Origin: Prorocentrum cordatum
Lineage: Eukaryota > Sar > Dinophyceae > Prorocentrales > Prorocentraceae
Direction: 5' to 3'
DNA: 64,000 nt
Assembly (NCBI GenBank): GCA_963575745.1
Contig: CAUYUJ010014341.1
Span: forward strand, 20,001-84,000
Notes under the pieces: model-generated
Told to the model about the DNA's origin: nothing
The model's database searches: none
Seen by the model: the letters and a program-made list of their open reading frames with translations, nothing else
Shown here: positions 41,600-53,660 of the stretch, piece after piece
How the letters are laid out: each line of letters begins with the position of its first letter
How positions within the stretch are numbered: the stretch's first letter is position 1
Made by a program: the position numbers and the translations under genes

Positions 41600-42560
41600 G
41601 GCCTTGCCGCTGCGATCGCCACAGGGAGCGTTGACGCCGCAATGCCCACTCCCACCACGCACGCGGATGCAGCAACCTACGCATGCACCACATCGCCTGT
41701 GTACATCAAAACGACTGGGTGCATGGCGCTGCCCCTGTGCACCACAGCTCCTGTGTACACAACTGCGAATGCGTACGCCGCAACGCCCTTGCACAAAACA
41801 GCTGCGGCCACACAAGCACGTCCCGGGTGCACAACACGACCGCATGCACACCACAGCAGCTGCGCGCAGCGCGGCGACTGGCGCTCACGCGCGCCACATT
41901 GTAATGTACACCACGAAGTCCGCGTACATGTCGAAGGCCCCGACGAGGCCCATAAACCGAAACTCGTGTTCGCGGGGGGGGGGGGGGGCGCGAGCGTATC
42001 AAATTGAATATGCAAATCCTTGCGTGTTTATCTGCCGCCCGGAAACCACCCTGGCAAGTTTTTCGAACAAAAACAAACTCTGCGCACCACTGTGCTTGCG
42101 TACGGATGGACCCCTGTGCCTGTGTACGCCGCCAGCATGTGCACCACAGTGCCCGCGTACACCACAAAGCCCGCGCACACCTCCAGGAACCAGACGGTGT
42201 CAAACTCCAACAAATCATGGCCAGCCCGACCATGCCACATTCTAAATGCAAGTTGTTTGTGTACATTGGCCACGGGCACGGCCCCTACCCCCGTTGCTTG
42301 CGCGCACAACATTATCAGTGTAAACCAAAATCCTAGACACCAGCACGCCTGTGTGCATCACAACTGCCGCCGCAGCCGGCGTGTGCGCTATGCACACCGA
42401 AAAGCTTGTCGCCCCCAGTGTGAGTGCGCCGCCGCGCCTGCGCGGGTGCCACAACAGCTTGCGCGCGCCACGCGCCTCTACGTACCACAAGCACATGCTT
42501 ACGCACACTGCAAAACACGTTGCGCGCACTACGAACAGCATACCTGTGCGCTACCTATAC
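41600..42560. repeat. Degenerate minisatellite of GTGCACCACAGC-type units
   Basis: Pieces such as GTGCACCACAGCTCCTGTGT, GCATGCACCACATCG, TGTGCACCACAGTGCCCGCG and TGTGCATCACAACTG recur at about 27-45 bp steps on the plus strand. All frames yield Cys/Thr/Ala/His-rich text; none looks like a gene. Confidence 0.55.
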
Positions 42561-42697
42561 GACCACCCTTCGGGTGATAAGGAGGTTCGGGGGGGGAGGA
42601 ACCAACGTCTCAATCGATCGGTCTCACTATTGATCTCACCATCGATCTCGCTATCGGTCTCGCTCGATCGACGATCGATCTCACTCGATCTATTTCA

Positions 42698-42738
42698 CTA
42701 GAACCATCGCGCGCGCTTCGCGCGCGCTCAGGTTCTAG
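42698..42738. repeat. Hairpin: CTAGAACC ... GGTTCTAG with GC stem and TTCG loop
   Basis: CTAGAACC (42698-42705) and GGTTCTAG (42731-42738) are exact reverse complements. Between them GCGCGCGC and CGCGCGC flank a TTCG tetraloop. The right arm and the following bases resemble 43935-43970 (GCGCGCTCAAGTTCTAGC and the next bases). GATCGATC-type repeats precede it (42615-42690). Confidence 0.75.
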
Positions 42739-43024
42739 CCAGGCTGGATCGGCTAACGCATGGAATATTTTGATGGACGCTCCTTGCATTCAGGGAATAT
42801 GTTGGAGGCCCTGCACAAGCCTCGGAAGCGTATAGAATGGAAAATGCGGGAACGCAAACAATCATCAATTTCCTTCAGGTACTCGACGGTATGGGGCCCG
42901 CAAAGGCTTCCCGGGATCTTTCTTGAAGCCTTAATTGTGGTCTGCTGTGCAAGAATACACAGGGGGCGAACTTGAAATTTATCCCAGTGCGACCCTACCT
43001 AGGAGTTGGAGCCTCTAGGAAAGC

Positions 43025-43512
43025 AGCGCAAGCTAAGCTAAGCTGAGCTAAGCTAAGCTACGCGAAGCTAGGCTAGGCTAAGCTGAGATGAGATAAGCTA
43101 AGCTAAGTTCGACTAAGCTAAGCTGGGCTAAGCCAGGCTAAGCTAAGATAAGCTAAGCTAAGCTATGCTAAGCTAAGCTAAGCCAGGCTAAGCTAAGCTA
43201 AGCTAAGCTAAGCTAAGCTAAGCTAGGCTAGGCTAGGCTAGGCCAGGCTAAGCTAAGCTAAGCTAGGCTAAGATAAGCTAAGATAAGCTAAGCTAAGGTA
43301 AGCTAAGGTAAGCTAAGCTAAGCTCAGCTAAGCTAATATGAGATGAAATGAGCTAAGCTAAGCTAAGCTAAGCTAGGCTAGGCTAGGCGGCTAGGCTAGG
43401 CTAAGCTAAGCCAAGCTAAGCTAAGATGAGATAAGCAAAGCTAAGCTAATCTAAGCTAGCTAAGCTAAGCTAAGCTTAGCTAAGCTAAGCGAAGCTAAGC
43501 CTAAGCTCACCC
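43025..43512. repeat. (AGCTA)n pentanucleotide satellite
   Basis: Nearly five hundred bases of AGCTA units with variants (AGGCT, AGATA, AGCCA). It ends abruptly in a G-rich stretch (43513-43575). The unit contains AGCT, so neighbouring units can pair in many registers. Confidence 0.95.
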
Positions 43513-43639
43513 AGGGGGCGCGGGGGGATCCTGGGGGAACCGCGGGGCGGATGCCGGGGGGACCGCCCGGGGCGAGCCCCATTGCCCGGCCCTTTAAGCT
43601 ATTAAAGTAAGAACCCTTCTAGGCAGAGCCTAAGTAGGG

Positions 43640-44560
43640 AAAAAAGGAATTGTGGACATTCCTTTTTGTCAAATTGCCGTGCCTGGGCTGCGTGTCAGAA
43701 GTCTCCTGGATGCATGCCATGGTCTGTTGGGAGGCCTCTCGGGGCATTATTGGCGGCGTGCCAGGAGATCTTTCAGGGCCTGTTAGGGGGCTCTTGGTGC
43801 CTCCTGGGAGCCTCGCAGAAGTGTCTGAAGGCATCTGGGGGGCGCCTCGAGATGCTTTGGGAGAACCTTGGGGCCATCTTAGGGCAGAGCGATCTAAAGG
43901 CTTTGGAAGGTCCCCTCTTGTGGCTCCCTCCTGGCGCGCGCGCGCTCAAGTTCTAGCTATGCTGGACAGGTTGACTCATGGGATTTCGAGTTCTGGCCGC
44001 CTTTTCCCTAATAGAACACGGAGACGGCCCAAGAGAATTCCAAGACAGCGTCAGAGAGTTCAACAGCATCCCCGACAAATCTTCAAACTGTGACCCCGAA
44101 GTCTCGATGGGGCTCGGGGTGAAGGAATCGCTGGAATTCCCTTTTTTCAAGTCGGGCCTCCAATAATGTAGTGCGCAGGAGACGGGGGGGACTAAGAGGC
44201 CTGCAGAAGGGCTCCTGGGAGTCAGTTTTGAAGCCTCTCCGGGGCTGTTTTTGGGGGCCTCGGGGGTTTTCCCTTGGGCCTCTCAGGGGTCTGGGGTTTG
44301 TTGGGGGCCTCTGGGGGATCCTGGAAGCCACGGGGCCGCCTGCTCCCGCTCTCGGCCCCATCCTGGGCCTGTCCTGGGGCCCTCTTGGGCAGTCTTGGGC
44401 GCCCCTTGGGCAGTCTTGAGGCCCTCTGGAACGTCTTGGGCTCTCTTTGGGGCCTCTTCGCCCGTCTTGTGGCGGTTTTGGGGGCCTCTTTGGCTGTCTT
44501 GGAGCGTTGAAGGTTGAAAACGCGAGAAGGCCAACAACTCGACAGAAAAACAATGGACAT
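43640..44560 (-). repeat. Dispersed minisatellite-rich repeat, copy 1 (reverse orientation)
   Basis: From 44160 to 44500 units such as TTGGGGGCCTCT and CCTCTTGGGCAGTCTTGGGC recur. At 44510-44555, the reverse complement reads ATTGTTTTTCTGTCGAG then TGGCCTTCTCGCGTTTTC. The block AATGTTTTTGGCCTTCTCGC at 56083-56102 corresponds, next to the same kind of minisatellite in opposite orientation. So the two loci are copies of one repeat family. No gene. Confidence 0.6.
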
Positions 44561-45545
44561 CAACGATACTTCTGTTTCTCACTTCGACTGGGCGACGGAT
44601 CACTGGAGAAAGTCCGAGATCTGCATGCAAAACGCAACGCTGATGGGTCAAAGATAGCGGCGATGGCTACAACCACACAAGTCCGCTGCCGACCGCTACT
44701 GCTACGATGCAACACATGCACATGGCCCGGTTAAAAATACATGACAAAATCCACCGCCTGCAAACGAAATGCTGGCAAGTTGCCAGATAAAAAAAAACAT
44801 GCCAAAGCGCTGGCCGAATGGGGGGGACATCTGCGCAAGGGTTGTCCGGAAGCGATCTCCGCGCGATCTCCAGAAGCTTGAGCTCATGCGAGCGCTTGTG
44901 CTTCGCCCTCCACCACCACCTCCGCCCCCACTCACCCCCACCCCCCACCCACCATCCCAGACCAGCCCAGCCCGAATCGTCTTGGACACTGGTCACTGAC
45001 AACTGGTTGGTATCTTTGCCCATTCCAGTCGCTTAGCACGGGCCTGCCTAAGCAACGCGCTGCTGCTTTTAACACTTTGGCGCTCTAAATGAAAGCGGCC
45101 CTGCGTGGAGGAGTACAAGGACGATAAGATGCCATGAGGGGGGCATAATGCGGTGAAAAGGGCAAGGGTCGAAGTTGACCCCATGGTCAGCAAACGGCGA
45201 GGTAGCCGTCGAAAGGAAGGTAAAAGCAGGCGTTGCCACTATGTTCGGTAGAAGGCGGCCTCAGGCGGCTGGGACCTACAATCGCGTTTACCAAGCGTCG
45301 GGTTCGGCGTTGGTGGCGATCTCGTTCGAAGTAACGACGAGCGCGCGCTCCTCAGTGGTAACTAACGCCTTCCTTCTGCTTCGTAAAGTAGACACGCCCG
45401 ACAGTGCTCAATAACGCCAGAATAACGATAGAGACGATACATACGCCTCCAACCTTACGCAGCGGCCGCCACACGTGGTAGGCGACGGGCACTGGACCTC
45501 GACATTTGTGGACCTGATTGATTTAGGCTCGTTTTTGGAACCTTG
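44561..45545. other. Unique spacer, no gene seen
   Basis: Short frames on both strands without motifs; a CCACC-rich patch at 44910-44965. Nothing else is supported. Confidence 0.5.
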
Positions 45546-46390
45546 TCGATGAAAAATCAACGATGTTGGGCTCTTCGGGCCCTCTCGGGACGCCTCTCGG
45601 AGGTGTCTTGAGGCCTCTTGGAGGCCTTCTGGTTAACTCTTCGGCGATCCTGGGAGCCTGGAGAGCTGTCGAGAGGCTTTCTTGGGGTGCTTGTTTGCCT
45701 TATGGGAGCTCTTCGGTGGCGTTTTAGGCCATCCTGGGGCGTCCGGGGGCTTCCCTGGGAGCCCCGCGGGGGCGATGCCGGGGATTGTCCGAAAGTTGTC
45801 CCAAAAGTAGGGGTCGGGGGCCCAGAGGGGGCGTATGTGTATATATATGTGTATATATATATACATACATACAAGTGGCACGTGTGTGCCCAGGCTCATA
45901 CAACAAGCTGAAGGGGCGTTTGAAGCAGAAGTGACATGCAACAGCGAAGTCGCACTCGAGCGCAAGTGGGGTTGCCACACCTTGCGATGTGTGTACCAGG
46001 GCCCCCCAGGAAGCCTCAGGAGGCCCGACTTGGATACCAGAAGAGGCTCCACGAGGCCCCAGGATTGTGAGTGTTGTGTGTGTGTGTGATGTGTGCTTTG
46101 TGTGGTGCGTGCTTTTTGTGTGTTGTCGGTGTTGTGTGTGTATGTTATGTTTGTCTAGCGTGTGATGTGTTGGGCGTGATTTGTGTCTCTGTGTGCGCAT
46201 GTAGTTCTGAAGCCCCAGGAGGCCCCAGGAGGCCCCAGGCGGCCTCAGCAGGCCCAGGAGAACTCCAGGATGCTCCGAGGCGGGGTCTGGGGTACCAGAA
46301 GGTCCAGAAAGCCACAGGAGGCCCCAGGAGGTTCCAGGAGGCCCCCAGGAGGTTCCGAGGGGTCTGGTGCTCGATTTCGGGATGATTTTT
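45546..46390. repeat. Dispersed minisatellite-rich repeat, copies 2 and 3
   Basis: AATCAACGATGTTGGGCTCT at 45556 is followed by GGGCCTCTTGGAGGC-like units to 45835. From 46205 to 46365 AGGCCCCAGG units repeat on the plus strand. A GT-rich patch (46065-46200) and a short TATATG run (45838-45875) lie between. Confidence 0.6.
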
Positions 46391-46689
46391 GCATGCGAAA
46401 CCGCCATTCTCTGAGAATCGGGGTCACACTTATTGAAATTACCGTGTGTTTTTTGAAGGTTTTATGTTAAACTGTTGAAATTCCCATGTGTTTTTGGACC
46501 CTGACGTCACGATCTGCGCGAGGGGTGCCACCGATTTTCAGAATTTCGAGGATGTCCCGAGCGAAACGGCCAGAAAAATCGCGAACGCGTGCGCACTAAT
46601 CGCCTCTGAGCTCTACTCCCTCGGAAAGGTGCGTATGATAATATGTATGTATGCACAGTTGTGCATTGTATACATACATATACACATGT

Positions 46690-46713
46690 ATCAAATATTT
46701 GTGTACACATGTA

Positions 46714-46767
<54 letters not shown>

Positions 46768-46895
46768 AAATATATATACTTATATACATTATGTACACAC
46801 CTACACATATATATATATATATATATACACACACATATGTGTAAATATATGTATGTCTGTATATCTGTATATATAGATACATGTACATGTATATG
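46690..46895. repeat. AT-rich microsatellite region (TA)n/(ATGT)n
   Basis: Mostly TATATA and TATGTATA with ACACAC interruptions, 200 bp, in sharp contrast to the GC-rich surroundings. The ORFs here are Tyr/Ile repeat shadows. Confidence 0.9.
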
Positions 46896-47046
46896 TATGT
46901 ATAGCCCTCTGCACGCACCAAAAACCTCATCTTATCCAGGTTATCCATGAACTTATACATAATTTTTACGATGTTCGGACTCGAGTTCGAAGCCCCTCGT
47001 TGGAAAACTTTCTGCGGCCCCCCAAGTTGATTTTGAAAATAACCTC

Positions 47047-47402
47047 ATTCACCCTCACTCGCGTTGATTAGCAGAGGGAGGGAAGGAAGGGAGACGCACC
47101 GTTTTGGCGACGACCGCGAGCACAGCCGCAGGCTCTCCGCCCGCCCATCCCTCGATGGGCGGGAACAGTCAAAGTTGAGGGGTGGGTGGTGGAAAAGGCA
47201 CAAGCTAGCTGAAACAGCTGCGGGAGGAGAAGGGGGGGAGAAGGGGAGCAGCCGTTGCACTGCCGTGGGTGAATACCCCTGTTTAAGCAAGCCTAAACAA
47301 AACACTATTCACCCTCACTCGCGTTGATTAGCAGAGGGAGGGAAGGAAGGGAGACGCACCGTTTTGGCGACGACCGCGAGCACAGCCGCAGGCTCTCCGC
47401 CC
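47047..47402. repeat. Perfect 96-bp direct repeat, copies at 47047-47142 and 47307-47402
   Basis: Both copies start ATTCACCCTCACTCGCG and end GGCTCTCCGCCC and are identical base for base, with starts 260 bp apart. They lie downstream of the large minus-strand gene. Identity shows a recent duplication or gene conversion. Confidence 0.95.
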
Positions 47403-48008
47403 ACGCTGACCCGGGGCCCCGCACCGCGGCGCCTCCGACCCTCCTTGAAACTGGGACGGGCCCAGCTCCATCCTCCTTAAACGACGGGTGGGCCCTAGTG
47501 GTCCGCCCAAGGTGGCGTCCTGAAACTGTAGACCCCGGCACGCCCCGGGAACGGCCCTGCTAGGCCGAGCAGGGCAAAGTCCAACCAGGCGCCGCGCGCC
47601 AGGGCGCGCGGGAAAACGCGCGCGGGGAAGCAGGGGCGCCACCGCCGACCCTCCGGTGGGCAAACTGCTCGCAGGCAGGGGGCGGGGCCCCACGAGTCGA
47701 TTAAACAAATGACCGCGGGCCGGCTCCACCGCCGAGCTCCACCTAGGGGGGGCTCCACTCCAGGCGCACCGGGGCATGTCCGCGCAGTGCGCCGCGAGGG
47801 GCGGGGAGGGGAAAGTGACCGGGGCCGCGCGGGGGGCGCCCTGCCCGCAACCTGCACAGCCGCTTAACACGTTCATGACTCGGCGGCCGGCGCGCGTGCA
47901 GGGGGGCCCAAAAACGCGGAGCCACCCCTCCAGAGGGAGGAGGGTCCGCGGCGAATTAAAGGAGAGGGCCACCCGCCTCCCGGACGCCCGTACAAGGCCG
48001 GGTCCGGC
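47403..48008 (-). other. GC-rich 3' flank of the retropepsin gene
   Basis: About 75% G+C by eye. Open frames exist on both strands because stops are rare in such DNA. The minus frame after the stop at 48009 has no protein-like features, so I take this as 3' untranslated or intergenic DNA. Confidence 0.45.
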
Positions 48009-51000
48009 TCAGTCCGTCTCCTCCAGCTGCAGTATCGCATCCGCCGGGGGCTCCGGGGTCGCCTCCCGTGCACGGCTGGTAGGGGCCCCCCCTTTGTCCC
48101 GTGCGGCGGTCTCCCCAGCCTCGCGGGGGGGGCGGGGCATCCCGCCCTGGGCTGGTCTCGGGGCTTCTGCCTCCGGCCGGGTCACTTCCAGGCTCCTCCG
48201 CATGGCTGCCTCCCTCGTCTCCTGCAACTTCTCCATGACCTCGGGGATCCTGTACTCCCTCCCGGTGGACGGGTTGGTATTGGTCTGAACACCTACCCCG
48301 AACGTGTCCTTCAGGCACTCCGCCGCGATCCGCCCGTTGGTCTGGCCCAGTCCCGCCTGGGCCATGCGGCTGAAGTCCTCCAGGCGGAACAGGCGCTCTC
48401 CACCGGGGGAGGAGGAGGCCCCCCCCCTCTGCTCGTCCACGAGGATTTCCACCAGGACCTGCAGGACGTGGCGGAAGCCGCCACCCCTCGGGGCTTGCCG
48501 CCACGCGTCCGACCAGAATAGCTCCCGGGTCTCGAAGGCGCCATCCTCCTCGCGGCCCCTCTCCGACCCGAGGCTCTGGCGCGGCTGGAAGCGCCTTCCT
48601 CCACCCGGGGCCGGAGGGTTTCCTCCCCCCGGCACGCTGCGCCCGAGGCGCTCCCCGTTCGCGTCACCGGCCGGGCCGTCGGGTGACTCTTCTGCTTACC
48701 CGTCCTCCGCCGCACCCTAAGCCGGGCTGGCGGCCCTGACAGAGTCGGCCTCGCCCTTCTGGTCCGCTCCCCCTCCCGGCTCCGCGCCCCCGCCTCCCCG
48801 CCCCTCCTCAGCGGGTGCGTCCTGAGGCGGCTCCGCGCCCTGATCTGGGAGGGGTCTCCCGCCCCCGCTCTCCGCGTCAGCGGGGTGCCCCCCCGCGGCC
48901 CCGTCCGCCTCCCCACCGGCGACGGGCTCCGCGGTCTTCCGAAGCGGCGGGGGGGGAGGCGTCCCGTTCGGAGGTTTTGCTCATCCCGGTGCGCCCTGAG
49001 GTGCTGGGGGACTGGGCCCTGGACCAGGTGCATCAGCCTGTAGACCTCCCGCGCCTCCACGAAGAACAGCAGCATGTGCTTCGGGTGGTAGTAGACCGTC
49101 TCCGTGCCTCCCTCCTCCAAGCGGAGCGGGAGGGCGCGGTGGGTGTCCAGGCTCCGCGGGCACCCATCAAACTGGATCCACGCATCCCCCCCGACCCGAA
49201 TGGTGGAGTCCAGCCATGCCGCCAGCTCCGGGGGAAAGTGGCCTATCTCCTGCAGGACCTCGGGCTTCCACAGCTCCACCCAGCTTGTGGGGATGGGCGC
49301 CCTGACAGCGTAGCCGCCCATGTTCCGGGATCCAGCTGGCCACCCAGTCGTAAGGGTCCTCGTCGGGGTCCTCCTCATACGCTCCTCTTGCGCTCCCGCC
49401 CGACTCCCCCGACTCGTCCTGGGCTTCTCCCTGCGCCGGTCCGGCGGGGCCGGGGACGACCGGCGCGCTCCCGAGGCCTGCGGGCGCCGGGGGTGGCTCC
49501 TCCGGGGGGGGCTCTTCCGCCTCCCGCGCGGAGTCGGGGCCCCCCTCCGCCCGTAGCTGCACCAGGACCCCCTCGGGCCCCAGGGCCGCACAGAGGGCCC
49601 CCTCATGATCTCCCTCCTCGAGTAGCTTCTTCGCGGCCTCGGGCCTGCGGGTGAGCTCCGGGGGCCCGACCCCGGAGGCGAACGCGAGGGCGCGCCGCGA
49701 CTCCGTGAGGAGCGCCAGGTGAACCTCGGAGTACGACTCCTCCAGGGAGGCCACGAGGTCTTCGTGCGCGCAGCCCCGGGCGTCCCGATCACCGGGCGTG
49801 TCGAGGACGCCCAAGAGGGTGATGAGGCGCTCCCGGAGGAGCCGGTGACGCTCCTCGGCGCGCTGGGGGCCCGCTATCCTCTGGAGCGTGATCTGGAGGC
49901 TGGGCCGGGTGACGAATGGGTCGGCGCCTGCCGCTCCCCCCGCCTTCCCGGATGCGGGCGCGGCGCCCGCCGCCCCCTCCGGCGGGGGCTCCGGCTGGGC
50001 ACGTGCCCGGGCTCGCTCCACTTCCTCCGCCTGCTCCGGGGCCATCAGGATCATGCGCCGGTCGCTGGCGACGGGGAAGCGCAGCCTCCGGAGGTCGTCT
50101 ACCGACACCAGGACGTACTCCCTGCCTGGCGTGTCCCTCCACTGCCGCAGGTTCCCTTGTACCGCATGGTAGTGGTAGTAGTAGGCTCTGTCCTGGGTGG
50201 AGTGGAGCCGCCGGGCGTAGGGGCGAGCAGCCCCAGCGGTCTCCTCCGCAGGGTGCCGCGGGCATTCCCAGGCGTGGGGGACAGCGTTGCAGTTCGTGGA
50301 CGGGGCGAGGGCGACCCCGAGCTGCTCGTCCAGGGCCCTCCAAGCGGTAACCACGGCCGACGTCTCCCCGCACCGCTCGTTCCCGCGCACCAGGGAGTGG
50401 GACCCATCCGAGCGGCCTTCCACCAGGGCCAAGACCGAGGAAGGTGGGCCCCGCATGGTCGCGATCACGCACGCGCCGGGAACGCTGGGGCGGCCTTGTG
50501 CGGCACAGCTGAGCCCCCCGCGCCCTGGGCTGGCGCGCCACCCCCTGCTGTCGCCCCGTGGCCCCCCTCCTTTGGGGGTGGGGGGCCCGCCGGTGGGGGG
50601 GCACCCCCGGGCCCGCTGGGCGCCCCTCTCCCCGGAGCACCTGTTGCCGGGCCTCCCTCCCCCTTTCCTCTCCCGCCGGGGGCCTGGGATGGTGGGGGAG
50701 GCCTGTAGCGCACGCTGCAGTCTGGCACCGTCGCGCGCGCATCCGCTTCCGGGGGCCCCTCTCCGCGCGGCGGCGGCGGGGGGAGGTAGATCCGCGCGAT
50801 GTGGGCGTAGGGCTTGACGTCCAGGTCGTAGTAGTCGGGGTTGTCGTTCCGCGCTCCCCGCACGACCCCGTTTACGTAGGTGTCGTAGGTCGAGCTGTGG
50901 TAGATCACCCGCGCGCCCGGCAGCAGGTCGATGTGGCGGGCCCTCGGGCGCAGCCCCCTCCTGCTCTCCCCCTCCCGGGCGGGCGCGGGTCTCTCCGGAG

Positions 51001-53328
51001 GCCTCGGCTCCGGGCCCCCGCCTTTGGGCGGGGGGGCGGGGCGTCCTGGGCGGCCATCCCCTAGGGCCGCTTCCCAGCCTTCCGCTGGCTCCTCGGTCAG
51101 GCGCGCCCGCGCCGGGCCTCCTCCCTCTTGAGGGGGGCCGTCCGTGCTGGACCTCGCCCCGGAAGGGGCTCCCCCCGAGGGTCGGGGGCGTTCGGACGGG
51201 GGCTCCTGGGCCTGGCCCTCCCCGCTCCGCCCAGGGTCCGCGGCCCCTCCCCCGGAGGTCTGGGGGGGCCCCCACGCGGTGGGCCCCCTCCGGGGGGGGG
51301 GCGACACGCGCCAAGTAATCACTATAGGCCGCCTGGTGGATTTCCTCCACCACCTCCTCCCGCTTCTGGTTGATTAAGCCCGTGTAGTACTTGGCGAAGT
51401 TCTCGTGCCGGGTCATCCCGGGGTCGGAGGGGCGCCAGTCGCGCAGGACCCTCCGGACCACCTCCGCAGGCTGCCGGCACAGGTACTGCCTCGCCCTGGG
51501 GTCCGGGGGGTAGTCCGCGATGTGGTCCCGCACCTGGATGTGGAGATCCTCCCACTCCTCGTTGTCCAGCTGGTCCGCCAGGGACCCGTAATCCTCCACC
51601 TGGGACAGGAAGGCGCGGGCAACGCCCGGGGCCCGGTCGGGGTCGAAGTCGCTGCACCCGCACCTCCGCACGAAGTCGTGCCAGAACTTGGAGTGCCACT
51701 CCCCGCCCCTCTGGAAGTTGCGGATCGCCCACCCCTCCGTCGTCCTGGCTTGGGACCTCTCCACCCCCCGGACGACCAGGGTCGGCCCCCCACGAGTGTG
51801 GGTCCGGGGGTCGCCGACCCCGTCCTCCGCGTCCGCATCAGGGGGCGGTCCCTCATCCTGAAGGATCAGCCTGAGCATGAGGGCGGCCTCCTCCGGTCGG
51901 CCCATAGCCATCAGGTCCCTATGCATCTGCGCCACGGCCTCCTGATGCAGGGGGTTCATAGCGCGCGCGGGAGGGGCCCCCGCCACCTCGGTCGCGCCTG
52001 CGGGGGCGCCCCCCCTTCCCGAGGGGGCTCCGCCCTCGGGGAAGGGGTAGAGGGCCAGGCTCTCCGTGGTCGGGTCCCGCCAGGCCTTCCACTGTCCGGG
52101 GCGAGCAGGCAGGCCCCCTGAGGGGGCAGGCAGGGTCGCCGCGTAGCAGACGTGGCCTGCCGCGTTTTGGACGATCGGCAGCCCCCGGGCGCCAAGCTCC
52201 CAGAGGTCGATAACCCCCTGCGAGTGGAGGATGTCCATCCCGAGGTACTGCTGGTCTGGGACCCCCAGGGTCAGGTCCATGTCCCGGAGGTCGGCACCAA
52301 GCAGCTCCGCCGAACGGATGGTGCACTCCCTCCCGTTCGCCGCCAGGCGGAAGTTCCAGACCCGGCGCGCCTGGGCGCTGCCCTGCCCGAGTCCCGGGAA
52401 CAGGTGGGGCTCCTCGTCCACCCGGAGGCCTCTTATGAAGTCGAGTCCGAGGGTGCGGGCGACCCGCAGGTACTTGACCCGGAAGTCGGATCCATGGAAC
52501 GTCATGCCTCCGTTGGCGGTGTCGACCGCGACCAAGAGCTGCGGGTTGGTGTCCGGCTCCAGGCGGGGCGCGAGGAGCGCCTCGGAGGCTCCCTCCACCG
52601 TCCATCCTGAGGCCTCCTGCCCGACCGGGATGAAGTCCGCCGGGTCGTCCTCCGTCTCCTTCCCCCCCGGGGTCAGAGGGACTGGCTCCCCTCCAAAGGG
52701 GTTCCCCGAGGCAGACTCCTCCCGCAGCCAATCCCGAAACTTGTGCAGCGCGTGGAGGCGGGGTTCCTGCCGGCGGCGGCGGAGCTGGCGACACCGCTCG
52801 GGGCACTCCCGGAGGAGGGCGAGGAAGGTCTTGTCCCCCAGTCTAGGTGGCCGGGAACGCCTTCGGGGACGCGCAGGGTGGCGTGGTCGCGGTGCGCGAC
52901 CGCCCGGCGGTTCCGCGGGGTTTCGTCCTCCTCCTGGGGCCCCGCGGGCCAGAGTCCTCCGAGGAAGGCGGATACCCGCTGCGTGAGTGCGCCGGCTCCC
53001 GCACGCTCCCTCGTCTGGACTGGCCGCCTCGGGTCGCGTGCGTCGCCTCCCGCACGCAGAGGGGGAACCCTCCTTGGCCCGGACTGGGGAGGGTGATCCC
53101 CTCCCCCGGCTTTCCGAGGAGGCGCCCCGGCTCCGCTCCCGGGGCCGGGGTCGTCCCAGGCTTCCGCTCCTCTGGGCTGGTCTTAGTGGTATCGAAGGTA
53201 TCGTCTTGCCTGCCTGCACGGTTCGTCGTCGTCGTCGTCGCCACTCCTCGCACGCTTCGTCGTGGCCCCGTAGTCTGAACCGTGGTTGCGCGCGTATACC
53301 GCCACGCCCATGTCGGCACACCCCTCAC
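48009..53328 (-). CDS. Large retropepsin-containing polyprotein gene, frameshifted, function unknown
   Basis: Minus strand, very GC-rich. The first part reads best in the frame 53328-52843 (DDTFDTTKTSPEERKPGTTP). Then in the 1384-codon frame come LALLRECPERCRQLRRRRQE, LLVAVDTANGGMTFHGSDF (active-site D-T-A, Asp codon 52521-52523) and QQYLGMDILHSQGVIDLW (L-G-x-D partner motif, about 52230-52260), a retropepsin pair. Later HENFAKYYTGLINQKREEVV follows. Between about 51250 and 50480 the protein-like frame is another one, with ARVIYHSSTYDTYVNGVVRG and DNPDYYDLDVKPYAHI, a Tudor/SH3-like barrel pattern. It returns to the first frame, changes near 49320 (VELWKPEVLQEIGHFPPELA) and near 48600 (RLFRLEDFSRMAQAGLGQTN), ending at 48009. 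Each change could be an indel or a short intron. No RT or integrase is present. Confidence 0.55.
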
Positions 53329-53600
53329 ACGTCATCATGTATCCTTTTCAACGCAACGTTGCTCATCAACTTGTGCATTATCTTATCAGATTTTGTATCA
53401 TCATCAAGCGCTGCGCAAGTTAACGATTTCATCCACCTCGCCATCGCCAGCGACAGCGAGCACGCGTGTGCAACTACGCAAACGTTGTTGCCACGTCATA
53501 CGCGCACATTGCAACATGATCGTCCCACGAACCCGGAAAGGAATATAGAAATGTAAGGCATTGCAACATTTCAAAGACACCTGATTGGGCGACGGCACAT
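53329..53600. other. Unique spacer upstream of the retropepsin gene
   Basis: G+C drops sharply here. No spliced-leader relict, LTR or TATA-like site tied to the minus-strand gene can be named. Confidence 0.4.
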
Positions 53601-53611
53601 GCAATGCTGAG

Positions 53612-53617
53612 TGCATC

Positions 53618-53654
<37 letters not shown>
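53612..53654. repeat. (GAT)n microsatellite
   Basis: About fourteen GAT/ATG trinucleotides in a row. A similar run is present at 58435-58462. Confidence 0.95.
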
Positions 53655-53655
<1 letters not shown>

Positions 53656-53660
53656 CTGTG

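Noticed and set aside
47047-47402. LTR pair
   Set aside because: The perfect 96-bp repeats are only 164 bp apart, start ATTC and enclose no element.
48815-49654. Plus-strand ORFs over the retropepsin gene (up to 329 codons)
   Set aside because: GC-rich antisense shadows; the minus strand has the recognisable motifs.
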